Translations under genes and position numbers: made by a program
The notes under the pieces: model-generated
What the model saw: only the letters and a program-made list of their open reading frames with translations
Database searches by the model: none
Told to the model about the DNA's origin: nothing
In this document: positions 33,033 to 44,533 of the stretch, piece after piece
How the letters are laid out: the number at the start of each line of letters is the position of its first letter
Numbering within the stretch: the stretch's first letter is position 1
Origin: Kitagawia praeruptora
Lineage: Eukaryota; Streptophyta; Magnoliopsida; Apiales; Apiaceae
Length of the DNA stretch: 64,000 nucleotides
NCBI GenBank assembly: GCA_037693485.1
Contig: CM075350.1
Location: forward strand, 63,344,001 to 63,408,000
Direction of reading: 5' to 3'

Positions 33033-34336
33033 CATGTTGATAAACAATCATGAACCTATGCTAGCATGGCAAGTTCTAAATCTCAAGATCCACTTTCACT
33101 TCACAAGAGATTAACAGATTAGATGTTAGCTACGCATCTAACAATTAAGCATAACCATACGAGGATATCAAATATACATCACACACAGATCTTTAAAGCA
33201 TCAAGATACTAAACTCCATAAATAAATCCGTTAGAATCCCATGACAACGATTAGTTCGTAATTGAACCTCTAGTCATCATGGGATCTGATGAAATCATGA
33301 TAAAAACAAAGTATGAAAATATATAAATAAACCTAAGTAATTGATATGTAATGGTTATACAAATTACAATGGTAGGATGTGTTTAAATAGGCTCTAGAAG
33401 TCTTGCCCATCAAGAAAATACCAAAACAGAATTATAATAGAATTTCTGCAAAATACGTTTACTAAATTGATTCTGTTTTTAAGGAAAATTCGTAGCTGAC
33501 TTTTCTTCAATATTTCTGGACCATTCCAGTTATAATTGGACCTCTGGACCACTTTAGAATGAAAGAGAATTCCGTTATCTTCGCGTGGACTATAAGATCG
33601 TCCAAAACGGACTTGTAGAACTGAAGATATGGCCAAAATAGTAAATCAGGATTTTTTGGATAAAAATTCAGAATTTCCAGAAGGGTTCCCGCGCTGCAAT
33701 ACCCTTCCCAGGCCGCAGCGCGCCATGCTTTCTGTCCAAGATTGTAGAAAATCTCCCAAGCTTCGCGTGGACAGTAAGATCGCTGAAAACGGACTTCTAG
33801 AACTCCAGATATGACCAAAACAGTGAAGACTGCGCAACCTAGCCAGAAAATCCGAATTTTACACAAATTGCTCCTTTTTCCTCCGTTTATTTTGCATTAG
33901 CTAACATCTTCAATACCATGACACATGTAACTCCTTGATAGCACAACACAAGTGTCCAATCTTCATTCCAATGCTTAATTCTACTCTAATATCGATTAGA
34001 AACACCAACACTAACCGATAGCTACAACCCTGCACAACTACACAAAAACATCAAAAATACAACAAACTTGAGACCAAGTCAATCAATTTAAGCCAATATG
34101 GAACGCTCCAAGTGGATATAAAATCCACTTATCAATCAAATAAATTAATATTGAAAGAAATAATATTAATAAAATATTATTTTTCTATATTATAACAAAT
34201 GCAATCAAAGATAAAATTATTTAGATTTTCTATATCTGTTATGTGATAATATGTATTACTATAATAAACTTACCAAACTTAAAAGATTTATTCAAATTTT
34301 CATTAATAATCTTACCATAAATATTAAGAGAATGTA

Positions 34337-34460
34337 TTTTTTTTGACGAACAAGGAAGAAATTTTATTAATAGAATTCGTTATCCAGGGCCTTAGCTACA
34401 CCGATAGGAACAGAACTCCTATCAAATACTCGATCTGGGAGTGAATATATTAATATATTA
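34337..34460 (-). mobile_element. Short retroposon (SINE or truncated LINE 3' end) with 16-bp TSD
   Basis: On minus the insert ends in TCTTCCTTGTTCGTC followed by eight A residues. It is flanked by ATATTAAGAGAATGTA (34321-34336) and ATATTAAGAGAATATA (34461-34476), a 16-bp duplication with one mismatch. A poly(A) end and a long variable TSD are the marks of target-primed reverse transcription. The body of about 115 bp is non-coding, so SINE and 5'-truncated LINE cannot be told apart. Confidence 0.75.
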
Positions 34461-34476
34461 ATATTAAGAGAATATA

Positions 34477-34673
34477 TTGATAGCTTTAAATTTGTATACA
34501 AACTTTCTTTAATTAACAATTGGTCAAATAATGAATTTGGATCTTTCCCAAACGTAATATGGATACCAAACCTAAAAATGGATTATCCAGTGGTCAAAAT
34601 CAATACAAAATCTTGTCCAAACTAAAATATGGATACCAAACCTTAGGTTAGGGTTATCCACTAATTTATAATA
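34477..34673. other. AT-rich spacer upstream of the minus-strand Helitron
   Basis: No gene. It contains a duplicated phrase, TAATATGGATACCAAACCT near 34556 and AAATATGGATACCAAACCTT near 34625, a local direct repeat of about 70 bp. Confidence 0.5.
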
Positions 34674-35937
34674 CTAGCTTAAAACCCGTGCGATGCACGG
34701 ATTTCTTTTAATATTATATGATTTTTCTTATTAATTTGAATTACTTTTTTTAAAATATGAATTTTGGAGTCTTAAACTTTTAAATGAGATTATTTGATGA
34801 TAATTATATAAATGTTATCCGTGATATTTTTAGGAATAGAGGGATTTTAGTTAGAAAATATTGAAAAAATGATACATTTTAGTTGAAAAGGTAATCGGTT
34901 AATTATAAGTACTTATAAAATTATAATTTAATTTTATTAAATATAAGCCGTGATTTAACTGAAAAAATAGAGGTGTTAGTTAGAGAAAATTAAAAATGAA
35001 ACATGTTTTAATTGAAAAAGGTAATTGATTAGTTTTATAGCAATTATAATTCAATTATGTTATTTTACTAAATAAAATTGCTCGTAACGTTTTAAGAAAA
35101 GGAAAAATTAATGTTGCCCGTTATATTTTTAAGAAAAGAGAGATTTTAGTTAGAAAATATAAAAAGATAATACAATTTAGCTGAAAAACTTAATCGGTTA
35201 ATTAATAATATTATAATATTTTTATTTAATTTTATTAAATAGAACCGTCCGTGATATAATTGAAAAAAGATATATTTTAATTATAGAAAATAGAAAAGAT
35301 AACGTGAAAATTAAATAGGTGACGCGTTTTAGGTGAAAAAAGTAATTGATTAGTTTATAGCAATTATAATTTAATTTATGCTATTTTACTAAATTAAATT
35401 GATCGTAATGTCTTTAGATAGTGAGAAATTAATGTTTCCCGTGATTTTTCTAGAAGAAAAAAAAATTAATTATGAAATATGAAAAAGATGATACGTTTTA
35501 GCTGAAAAGGGTAATTGGCTATTATTAGTATTATAATATTATTATTTTATTTTATTAAATTTAACCACCCGTGATATAATTGAAAAAAGAGATATTTTAA
35601 TTACAAAATAGAGAAAATGTAACATGTTTTGGTTGAAAAATGTAATTGATTAGTTAATTGTAATTATAATATAATTATGTTGTTTTGTTAAACAAAATTG
35701 CTCGTAGTGTTTATAAGAAAGGAGAAATTTTAGTTGGATACAATATAAAAGATATTGTGTTTTACCAGAAAATGGAAATTAATTATTTAATGAAAAATAG
35801 AAAGGGTAATATGTTTAATCTAAAAAAGGAAATTAATTAGTTAGTATGATGGATTTTATATGTAATGAATTAAGCATAAATAAGTAAAATCAACATGTAC
35901 CGACCAACCAAACTTTTAATGTTTCAGTTTTTATATA

Positions 35938-36195
35938 GGGCTTATTGCACTTTGTAACCCTTAAGTATTTGCCAAAGTCACATAGGTACCTTTATTTTTT
36001 GAGTAAAATGAACTTTGTGTACCTGAAGTTTGGCGAAGACACCACTTGAAATACCACCTTTCTAAAAGTACCACGGGCAATACCAAGTAATAGATTCACT
36101 TAAAATTTGTGTACCACCGTGTATCTGATGCAAACGGCGTTAGATTGTCAGGGGCATAACAGTCATTTCCATAGGCAAGCTTTGCGCGGGCTTTG
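35938..36195 (+). repeat. Left terminal inverted repeat of the MULE
   Basis: About 258 bp matching the reverse complement of the right arm, including CTTGAAATACCACCTTTCTA, TTAGATTGTCAGGGGCATAA and CATTTCCATAGGCAAGCTTT. In MULEs the TIRs hold the transposase binding site and the promoters of the internal genes. Confidence 0.93.
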
Positions 36196-36300
36196 TTCTG
36201 GCGCCTTTTCACTGGTATATGTACACCACAAACACAGCACACTAACATTACATATACTCAATTGTATAAACCCTAATTAAACTTCTCCCCAAACAGCAAA

Positions 36301-36717
36301 ATGGCGAGCAGAGCCCTTACGGATGATGAAATCGATGCTATCTTGGACCTTGCTTGCTACTGTGATCGGATGAGTGTAATGAAGACTCAATGGTTTGGGC
36401 CTAATGCGGGTAGGAGATATAGGGCATGTCCAAACAACACTTGTGGCTTCCAGGAATGGATTGATAAGGAACTTGGGGCTCGTACTCTAGAGATAATCCA
36501 GGAGTTGCTGGCGAAGCACCTGGAGAGGGAGGAGAAGCATAGGCACAGGCTGGTTTGTGTGAGAGAGAGGCATCAAGCTGAGATAAATCAATTGAAGGCT
36601 AAGCAAAAGTTTGTAGCTATTGTTGGACTGTATGTGCTTGTTAATTTGATGATGAACACAAACAGGAATGACACTGGATTTGAGGACGATGACTCTGATT
36701 CTGTTGATGAGTGAAGC
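36301..36717 (+). CDS. GRF-type zinc-finger protein encoded by the MULE (138 codons, intact)
   Basis: ATG 36301 follows a short leader with AAACCCTAATT (telo-box-like) at 36269 and CAGCAAAATGG at the start. Residues 19-53 form a GRF-type zinc finger: C19-Y-C21, the conserved GRRYRAC with C43, and C48-GFQEW. Residues about 60-100 are highly charged and predicted coiled coil (LAKHLEREEKHRHRLVCVRE); residues about 100-117 are a hydrophobic helix (FVAIVGLYVLVNLMM) that could span a membrane; the tail is acidic. It lies wholly within the MULE and converges with the transposase gene. GRF fingers are thought to bind nucleic acid. Its role in transposition is not known; the second-gene analogy to mudrB is inference. 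Confidence 0.85.
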
Positions 36718-37082
36718 CTTGTTTAGTTTGATGTAGGACTGCTATGGCTGTTTAAGTTATAAGCAACATGCTTGTATTGTTGTTGGCATGTATTGATTGT
36801 TTGGTCATGTTTTGTACTGTCTCTTTTGCTATGAATTAATGTCAGTTGTCAATCATCTCTACAATGCCTCTTTGGTTATCTAATTGACCATGAATTAAGG
36901 TTAAAAGAACAAAAGCTTCGTAAATAAAAAGCATTGGTAAATAAAAACCATTCCATTACAGCAAAATAGTTAAATTCAAGGTTTATCCAACTTGCATTTT
37001 CTAGACAAATGCATATTCTAGGCATACATACCAAAGTGCATTATATAGACCAAAAGCAATTAACATTCATCAACATAATTTA
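36718..37082. other. Spacer between the two convergent MULE genes
   Basis: Non-coding; likely holds the 3' untranslated regions and polyadenylation signals of both the GRF gene (from the left) and the transposase gene (from the right). No repeats were seen. Confidence 0.6.
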
Positions 37083-40000
37083 TCACTTCCAAACAGGCTT
37101 TTGCTTAAGCCTACTTTCCCTTTTTTTCCTAGCCAGTTCCAGCTTCCTTGCAGTAGTAACTGTGGGTTTTCCTTTAGTTGCAGTGCCAATTGGTTCTATG
37201 CCATGAGGAGTGTTTGTTGGTTGCATCAGATTTGAGTTGGTGAACACCCCTCCCTGACTACCTTCTCCAAGTGTTGTTGTCTTTGAATGGCCACTCTGAC
37301 TGCCTTCTCCACCAGTTGGGGCATTTGATGCACTTCCCTTTTTGCCACTTTCAACCTCTCCCTTTTTTGGCTTCTTAGCTTTGACATTCAGTTCCTTCTC
37401 ACAACCATTGGCTCTGTCATGTGCCTATAAAGAGGACAAAAAAAGACTTATGAAGAGGTTGAAAGTTTGTCATGCATAAAACATTATAGTGTTATGAACA
37501 AGAGAAATAATAAAATACCCTAGCTGGGCAAGTCCTAATGTTGTGAGAAGCTTCAGTACAGTAGCTGCACTTCACTTTGGTATTAACTCTCCTCAACCTT
37601 GTTGCATCAGGGGCAGGTGTATCATTAGTCTTCTTCCTTGTTTTTTTGGGCCTTCCTGTTTGCACCTTCAAGAATGGTGGTAGTGGCTTAGGGTAATTTG
37701 TTGCATCCCAGTCTTCTTCACCACAAATAGGCTCAAGAATGTGGTTGTAGGTGGCAAGGAAGGTATCCTTTGAGTAGCAACCATGGATGTAGTCCTCATA
37801 TTTTTTTTTGGACCATGCAATGCAAGCACAGGCATGGTAACATGGTATACCTGATAGCTCCCACTTCCTGCATGCACACTTTTTTGCCTCTAAGTCCACG
37901 ACCATTTGATAACCCCCATCAGTCATTGTAACCAAATACTTGGCACCTCCAGACCATATCACATGACAACCCTTCATTTGATCAACAGCCCTACCATATT
38001 ACACCAACACAATCAGTCATGCATATCAAGAAATGAAAATTGGAAAAAATCAGAATTGACTTACTTATTTAGTCTTCTCATGGCATTAGGGCAAACAGGG
38101 TTCAAGGCATAACTGTTAAGCATCCTGTCCCTTCCTTTTTGTATTCTTTTCATGACATCAATGTGGATACTTTGAAGCATTGACAAAATAGGGAGGTCCC
38201 TATACTTTCCAATTATGCTGTTGAAGACCTCACACTGATTGTTAACAAGTTGGTCTGACTTAGGAATCATTCTAAAGGCACTTCTGGTTCATTGAGTCCT
38301 TGGTTTCTCATTTAACCAATCATGGCATTTTTTTGAAAGCTGGAAAAGAAAATGTTTATTACTATAAAGCTATAATACTATAAAGTAATGAAGCACTAAT
38401 AAAGGTAGCACTAATAAAGATAAAGGAAGTTGTAATAAAAAAGAAGATACCTTTTGCAGCTCCTCCATGTGCTTCTTAAATGTATACTCAGTGGTTGCCC
38501 TGGCTGCCTTCCACAGGAGCATCCTAACACCAATACCTTTGTGCTCTTTGTACATGTTTCTATACAAGTGCATAACACAGAACCTATGTTCTGCATTAGG
38601 CACAATGTTTTCCAAGGCATTAATCAACCCTTTCTGCCTGTCAGATATAAAGGTCCAGCTCCCATCATTCTGAATATTCAAGTCTTCAACTACTAGCTTT
38701 AAAAACCAATTCCAGCTGTCACTGTTTTCTGCTTCTACAACTACCCAGGCCAAGGGATACATCCCATCATTAGCATATGTTCCAATAGCAGATAATAGTT
38801 GGCCACCATAAGGGCCCTTCAAGTGGCACCCATCTAGCCCTATTAATGGCCTGCAACCATCTTTGAACCCTTTTTTTTATTGCTCCAAAGCAAGTGTAGA
38901 ATCTTTTAAATCTCTTCTTCCCTAAATTTTCAGCATCATCTGCATCTTCAGTCATGACCAGGACAGTGCTGCCAGGCAGTTCTTTTAGTAGAGCATTAGC
39001 ATAGTCCCAAACTTTGGAGTACTGGACCACATGGTTCCCATTTATTTTCTGCAATGCCATTTTCTTTGCCCTAGCAATTGCATATATACTGACATGGCAG
39101 CCCCAATCATTCACAACCTTCTTTAAGAAAGCAGCCAAAGGCCATGTGGGGTTCATCCTTATGTCATTCTGTCATTCTCATAGTAATTTGCAATCCATCT
39201 TGAGTTGATTTGCTTCTGATCAAATGTTTGAATGCAGGTATGCTTTGGATTGTACACTCTCACTTGGAAACTGTCAGAATTATGCATTTTTGTTGCATAA
39301 ATATTCCACTCACATCCTCCATGGCAAACAAACTTAACTCTTGAACCATAATTTCTCTTTTGAATGATTCCTCTTCTATCCTTTATAGCTTGCTTCTTCA
39401 AAGCATCTCTAAACACCTTAGATGTAGGGAACAACATTCCTAATTCAAACTTTGGGTTGCCCATCTCAGATTTTTCATCAAACACTGGCCAATTGATCTC
39501 ATCTTCATCAGTGGAGTTGGCAGCCATCCTCTCCTCTTCACTGTCTATGTAGTGTGAAGAGTCACTAGAATAATGCACATTTTTCTCTACACTCCCATCT
39601 GTATTTCCCATCTGTTTCTCTGTATTTTTGTCAACTTCTTTCTTTTTCCCTTTGTCAGTAGCAGCTTTTCCATCATCCTTAGCATTTTTTGCACTCTTAT
39701 TGGCTTTGGCACTCTCCTTAGCTGCCTTTTTTTTGCTCTCTCAGTCTTATAGTTTGCCACATATTCATCTGTACTGTCCTCATTTGAAGAGTCAGAATGG
39801 AATGAATCATCACTCCAATCATCACTCCATTCATCTTGTTCTACCACATAGTCCTCATCTTCATTATCCTCACTGTCCCCATTATCCTCAATGTCCCCAA
39901 ATCCCCCATTATCCTCATTGTGACCATGGTCCCCATTCTCAGTCTCATGCAATTCTCCATTCTCACCATAGAGGTCTTCCATTTCCCTAAACACTCTATC

Positions 40001-40399
40001 ATTCTCAGTCTCAACATACTCCAGGTTTGGATCTTGTGATGGGTTGTAGTCTTGAGTCATATTTTCTTCAGGGGTCAACGTCGCTATTGGGTCCATTGCA
40101 ACAGCAAAAACTAAGACTAATCTAGATGGTGGCACCAGTTCACACTTCTCCATAACATCACTATCACTATCCAAGTTCCAAACTCCTCTAATCCAATCAG
40201 TTTTAGGATATTTATAGAAGAATATTTGAGTTCCTAAAACCCCAACCTCCTTCAACATACTAGATATTTCTAACATACTCATCATGTCCACACTACACAG
40301 GTCCACATAATCGACATTACCACCAACATACTGTCGTGGATTTTCAGACATTACCCCACCATGATGCAATTTTATAGTGAACAAATCAGGCACTGACAT
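37083..40399 (-). pseudogene. MuDR-type MULE transposase, four coding exons, recently disabled
   Basis: Start taken at ATG 40399 (MSVPDLFTIKLHHGG, typical N-terminus). Exons on minus: 40399-38451, 38339-38065, 37990-37519, 37424-37083; introns 38340-38450, 37991-38064 and 37425-37518 have GT-AG ends and matching phases. Domains in order: acidic N-terminal region; DNA-binding region (GRRGIIQKRNYGS-like segment with CHGGCEWNIYA); catalytic core (GLDGCHLKG in a shifted frame, FISDRQKGLINALENIVP, CVMHLYRNM); SWIM zinc finger (CACRKWELSGIPCYHAC); zinc knuckle (CSYCTEASHNIRTC); basic C-terminus ending KQKPVWK. Lesions: homopolymer indel near 39728, 8-bp duplication near 39165, homopolymer indel near 38870, nonsense TGA at 38291-38289. 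Confidence 0.88.
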
Positions 40400-40977
40400 A
40401 TAACAAAAGGAAAAAGCAACAATAAAAAAAAATAGTACAAATTCAAGTTGAGAATAAACAATAAAATTGGGACCACAAGGAATATAAAACCCTAATTGCA
40501 CATATATCACTGCATTTAAAAACAGTAAAAGTTCACCAATCATTTGCAAAACGAATAACCCTAATTGTTACTAACAAACCCCTCAATTTTAATGACAAAA
40601 CCCTAACTACTTGGTCCCAATTGTCAGAATCGATGCTTACCTGTATATTGTGGGCATTCGTTTGGAGAGTATATGTCTTTGTCTTCCCTTCGTCGAACAA
40701 CCCAACTCATGATCGATGCTTCTTTGACGGATTACAATGTCCGTAATGATGGATTTAGCCCTATATTGTAGTTTAAGAGTTTTACTTGATTCAATTAAAG
40801 AATGGTAAAGTGAAGAATGTAAAAGAGGGGTATTGATAAGGCACGCCTCAAAAGCCCGCCAAAGCTTGCCTATGGAAATGACTGTTATGCCCCTGACAAT
40901 CTAACGCCTTTTGCATCAGATAGACGGCGGTACACAAATTTTAAGTGAATCCATTACTTGGTATTACCCGTGGTACT

Positions 40978-42560
40978 TGTTGACTCGTAAACACGCAAGT
41001 ATACGCGATCACAAATAGCAAGTGAAAAGTAAGATTCGTTCCGCAGAGACTAGGTGTAATGCAAATTTTAGTACTTATGCAACGGTGTATGGTTACTTCT
41101 CAATGCTTGAACACTTATCAATTTTGGTTTTTGATTAAACTAATTTGATTAACTAAGCGCGAATAAATTAACAATTAAGATTTCTTAAATATGAGAAAGC
41201 ATGGGATTCCAACTTCATCAACTTCACTAAAGGTTGACACAGTAAATCGACACAGGTGATAAACATGATAATTAATCAGATAACACGATAATAATACGGG
41301 TTACTTTTCAATATACTCGTATCATACCACTTAATATCCACAAGAGATAGAAATCAAGAGGACACCACATTACGTTCAAATCATATATGTCTATACAATC
41401 TGGAAACACAATTGGTTTAAGCACAAGTTATCTTTTACAATTACATGAGGCAATATGAATTGGGTAAAAACATACTACTAATCATGAATAACAATTAATT
41501 CAGGAACCCATGCTAATATGGCATATTCTCAATCCTAGAATCCACTTTCGCAATCATCAAGGAATAATAAATTAGATGCTAGCTAAACATCTATCAATTA
41601 AATCAAACCATATTAGATTATCACAATAAAATCACCCAACGTCGATCACATGTCAAACACAATAATTATGAAATCGAATCCATTGGAACCCCATGATAAT
41701 GATTAGTTCATATGTGAACCTTTCACCATCATGGGTTCTAAACAAAACATGATTCTAGAAAACAATTAATAATAGAAGAGAAATAGGGTTAGAAATAAAT
41801 CCCCAAAAAGTGTAGAAGAGTACAAAAGATCCAAAATAGATTAGGCCTCCTTGCTTGTCACTAGCTTGAAGATCCCTCTCTAAATCTTGTTCTAAGATAG
41901 TAATGTTGATAGATGATAAAAGAAAAACTCTCACAACGATGATCGATATGTTTTTAGGTCTAAGATAATACATATAAAGTCCAGCTGCTTGCCCTAATAA
42001 AATAGGCCCAAACAATTCGACCCGATTTAAGGAAATAAAATTCAAGCCAAGCCGCTCGAGCGCTGTAGCACCCAAATGGAGCGCTGTAGCGCCTCCTTAT
42101 CCCTGGAATTTGCTTCTCCCCAGCGCTGTAGCACCTGAAACTGAGCTGCAGCGCCTAATTTAGCGCAAGAGCGCCTGATTTAGCGCATAATCGCGCTATA
42201 GCGCCTGGTTCCGCGCAAGAGCGCCTGGTGCCCCCTGCCCAGCTTTGTAGACCTTTCTCTCCTCTTCGCGTGGGCTTTTGAATCGCCCAATTCCGATGTC
42301 TGGAACTCCAGTTATGGCCAAAACAGTGATGTATGCACATTGAGCTCAAATTCCCGAGTTCTATTGCCCTGGACTTCCTGTAATTTCTACTTTAAGCTCA
42401 CAGAATACCACCAATACTTCACCAACACCACCAATGCCGCCCGACTATGCAACCTACACAAATTAGATGAAAACACATCAAACTAACACGAAACTTGAGA
42501 ACTCGCAATCGTTTTAAGTACGAATGGAATGCAAATAGTGGATATAAAATCCACTTATCA
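40978..42560 (-). mobile_element. Solo LTR (diverged 'TGATAAGTGG' family) inside the MULE right TIR
   Basis: On plus it starts TGTTGACTCGTAAACACGCA and ends TATAAAATCCACTTATCA. Flanks are GTACT (40973-40977) and GTATT (42561-42565), a 5-bp duplication with one change; the intact target is visible in the left TIR. It shares the family ends and the CCAGTTATGGCCAAAACAGT block, but the rest is quite diverged from the other copies. It contains an AGCGCTGTAGCGCC-type array at 42056-42235. Confidence 0.9.
42056..42235. repeat. Array of AGCGCT-type short palindromic motifs in the solo LTR
   Basis: About nine GC-rich motifs such as GAGCGCTGTAGCACC, GAGCGCTGTAGCGCC, GAGCTGCAGCGCC, TAGCGCAAGAGCGCC and TCGCGCTATAGCGCC occur in 180 bp of otherwise AT-rich LTR. 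Most contain an AGCGC...GCGCY inverted pair. Confidence 0.85.
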
Positions 42561-42644
42561 GTATTTTTAGAAAGGTGGTATTTCAAGTGGTGTCTTCGCC
42601 AAACTTCAGGTACACAAAGTGCATTTTACTCTTATTTTTTTAAA

Positions 42645-43316
42645 GGCACTTCACCTCCTATACTTCATTTTCTCTTTCAGTTTGCAACCACTGAACATGA
42701 TTTTATCAAAATGTCATTATTTGTAAGGGGTATTTTAGTCTTTTTATTAATAAATTTATTTATTTTACATGAAATATATAATTTACTTTACATAAAAATA
42801 TTATAATTTAATTTTATATTAATAAATATAATCCTTTTTATTTAAAAACATTTATACATTATTTGAATATATAATGCGATGATGCAATTGTAAACTAATT
42901 TTTTCTTTGAATTAATATAATGTAGTTCAAGATTATATTATTTAAAAAATTTACTATTTCACTTCATCACGATTTCTCTTGGACGGTTAAAATAATAAAG
43001 TTATAAAAAATTTAAATAAAATAATCTTAAACTGCATAATATTATTTCTAAGAAAAAAATAGTTTAAAATTGCATCATTGCATTTTTCAATTAAATCAAA
43101 TAGTGCATAAATATTTTTAAATAAAAAGGATTATATGTATTAATATAAATTAAATTATAATATTTGTATGTAAAATAAATTATATATTTCATGTAAAATA
43201 AATATATTTATTAATAAAAGATTAAAATGCCCCTTATAAATAATGACATTTTGATGAAATAATGTTCGGGGGTTGCAAACTGAAAGAAAAAAAGGAAGTA
43301 TAGGAGGTGAAGTGCC
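42645..43316. mobile_element. Foldback (long-TIR MITE) inside the MULE right TIR
   Basis: The ends GGCACTTCACCTCCTATACT (42645) and its reverse complement (ending 43316) open inverted arms of roughly 300 bp that run almost to the centre, including CAAAATGTCATTATTTRTAA and TTTACATGAAATATATAATT. The similarity probably extends a little outward through T/A-rich runs (42631-43330). It interrupts the TIR between '..CATTTTACTC' and 'ATAAAAGTACC..'. There is no coding capacity. Confidence 0.85.
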
Positions 43317-43412
43317 AGCAAAAAAAATAAAAGTACCCCCTATATGACTTTGACAAATATTTAAGAATTACAAAGTGCAATAAGCTCTTTTATATAATAA
43401 TATAAATATAGA

Positions 43413-44050
43413 TTTTGTATTTTTCATCCCAGAAATTTTATCCAGAGATAATTCTTCTTCTCATTTTAATTAAAATGTTTCACCCAACGGAGGCTGGGCT
43501 CGCTTCCCTTTATGTCCGCCCCAAAAGAGTAAGACATCAAAGGATCGTCCTATACCACTAAAGAAAAATTAAAGTGAAAATCAAAGCGGAGATCACGACT
43601 GATCCACGTGTTTTGCACTTTGGGTCGGAATAAATGTAAGGTTGAAACCGAGTCAACTCGGGCTTTTCTACTCAAATGATGAAAAAAATGTTTATTACAT
43701 AGGAGTAGTTTTTATTTTTGACGTGTTTGATATTCTATAAGTTTTTAAAAAAAAAGTTAACTTTTTTCAGAAAAAAGTTAGAAATTTATAACTTTTTGTC
43801 TTAAAATAAATTGACTTATTCTAGAAAAAAGTTCCCCCACATACCCCTTTATACACTTTGAACTTATCGGAATAATTAAGTTAGGATTAGAAACGAAAAA
43901 ATCTTATGGTAACAAAAACACACATATCATACCTGAAGTATGATGCATAGAGCTTGAGCTAATATGAATATTACCTTTTTGACATTATTAGGAAAGTATA
44001 TTAATTTTTTTAAAATATTTCCCTTTTTCAAATGTTCCAAAAAAAATGAA
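43413..44050. other. Intergenic DNA, no recognisable gene
   Basis: Mixed composition. A moderately GC-richer stretch (43480-43640) has no usable open frame. Nothing else identified. Confidence 0.5.
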
Positions 44051-44060
44051 TTTACTCTTT

Positions 44061-44262
44061 GAGAAAAATGGGTCTGAGGTTGTCCTCAGGATCTCTCCTG
44101 AGATTAGAAAAGATTTGTAGTGTAAAATAAGGGGTCCCGCAGGGGCATTTTTGTAACTATCTATTTTTCTTCAGTAATTTACATAAATACCCATCAATTT
44201 GTATGAGAATTGTCTTAACCTCAGGGTTTTTACCTAAGGTCAACCTCAGGCACATGAAACCC
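44061..44262. mobile_element. Small MITE, probably Mutator-type, with 10-bp TSD
   Basis: Inverted ends ATGGGTCTGAGGTTGTCCTC (left) and, reverse complemented, ATGTGCCTGAGGTTGACCTT (right). They are flanked by identical 10-bp direct repeats TTTACTCTTT (44051-44060 and 44263-44272). A TSD of 9-10 bp points to the Mutator group. Length 202 bp, non-coding. Confidence 0.75.
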
Positions 44263-44533
44263 TTTACTCTTTTTAGTACTAATTAACTTAAGGTTATTAC
44301 AGCCACACATACATTATTCCTCTAATTACTTTGTGTGGCTAAATAGTAAAGTTAACTTAAATTTTCTTAAACAACGTGAAATATTGATTTATTTACATAA
44401 AATGGGACGGATGTAATAATATTTTAGAATTTATTGATCAAAATTGGTATTAATGTAATTTTCTTATTAGGATTTTGTTAAAAAAGTATCCAACATGAAT
44501 GTATGATCAATTATTGAATTTGATAACGTTTTA

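Larger units (their letters stand above)
20454..34134 (-). mobile_element. Solo LTR of the 'TGATAAGTGG' family, split by a Copia element
   Basis: On plus it starts TGTTTACACAAAATCACGCA and ends AAAATCCACTTATCA, the reverse complement of the LTR at 5844-7333. It has a perfect 5-bp duplication ATCAA (20449-20453 and 34135-34139). The LTR parts are 20454-21009 and 33033-34134, separated by the SIRE-like element. No internal region remains, so it was a solo LTR before the Copia insertion. GC-rich words CGCGCTGCAAT and CCGCAGCGCGCC occur at about 33690-33725, in the part of the LTR that differs most between family members. Confidence 0.92.
35938..43387. mobile_element. Two-gene Mutator-like element (MULE) with long TIRs
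   Basis: Terminal inverted repeats start GGGCTTATTGCACTTTGTAA (left) and, reverse complemented, GAGCTTATTGCACTTTGTAA (right). The left TIR is about 258 bp (35938-36195). The right one matches it from about 40850 to 43387 but is split by a solo LTR (40978-42560) and a foldback element (about 42631-43330). A perfect 9-bp target duplication TTTTATATA (35929-35937, 43388-43396) is the MULE hallmark. Inside are a GRF zinc-finger gene on plus and a MuDR-type transposase gene on minus, converging on about 36718-37082, an arrangement that recalls mudrA and mudrB of maize MuDR. Confidence 0.95.
34674..43412 (-). mobile_element. Non-autonomous Helitron, copy 3, split near its 5' end by a MULE
   Basis: Read on minus, the 3' end is a hairpin CCGTGCATCGCACGG followed by GTTTTAAGCTAG|T (CTAG at 34677-34674, target base at 34673). 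The 5' end is A|TCTATATTTATATTATTATATAAAA, with TC at 43412-43411, recovered beyond the MULE. The MULE (35938-43387) with its TSD TTTTATATA sits about 25 bases inside the Helitron 5' terminus. The body (34690-35937) is built of diverged repeats like copies 1 and 2. No Rep/helicase gene is present. Confidence 0.88.

Noticed and set aside
39628..40039. His/Pro/Ser-rich plus-strand frames
   Set aside because: Antisense of the acidic repeat region of the MULE transposase.
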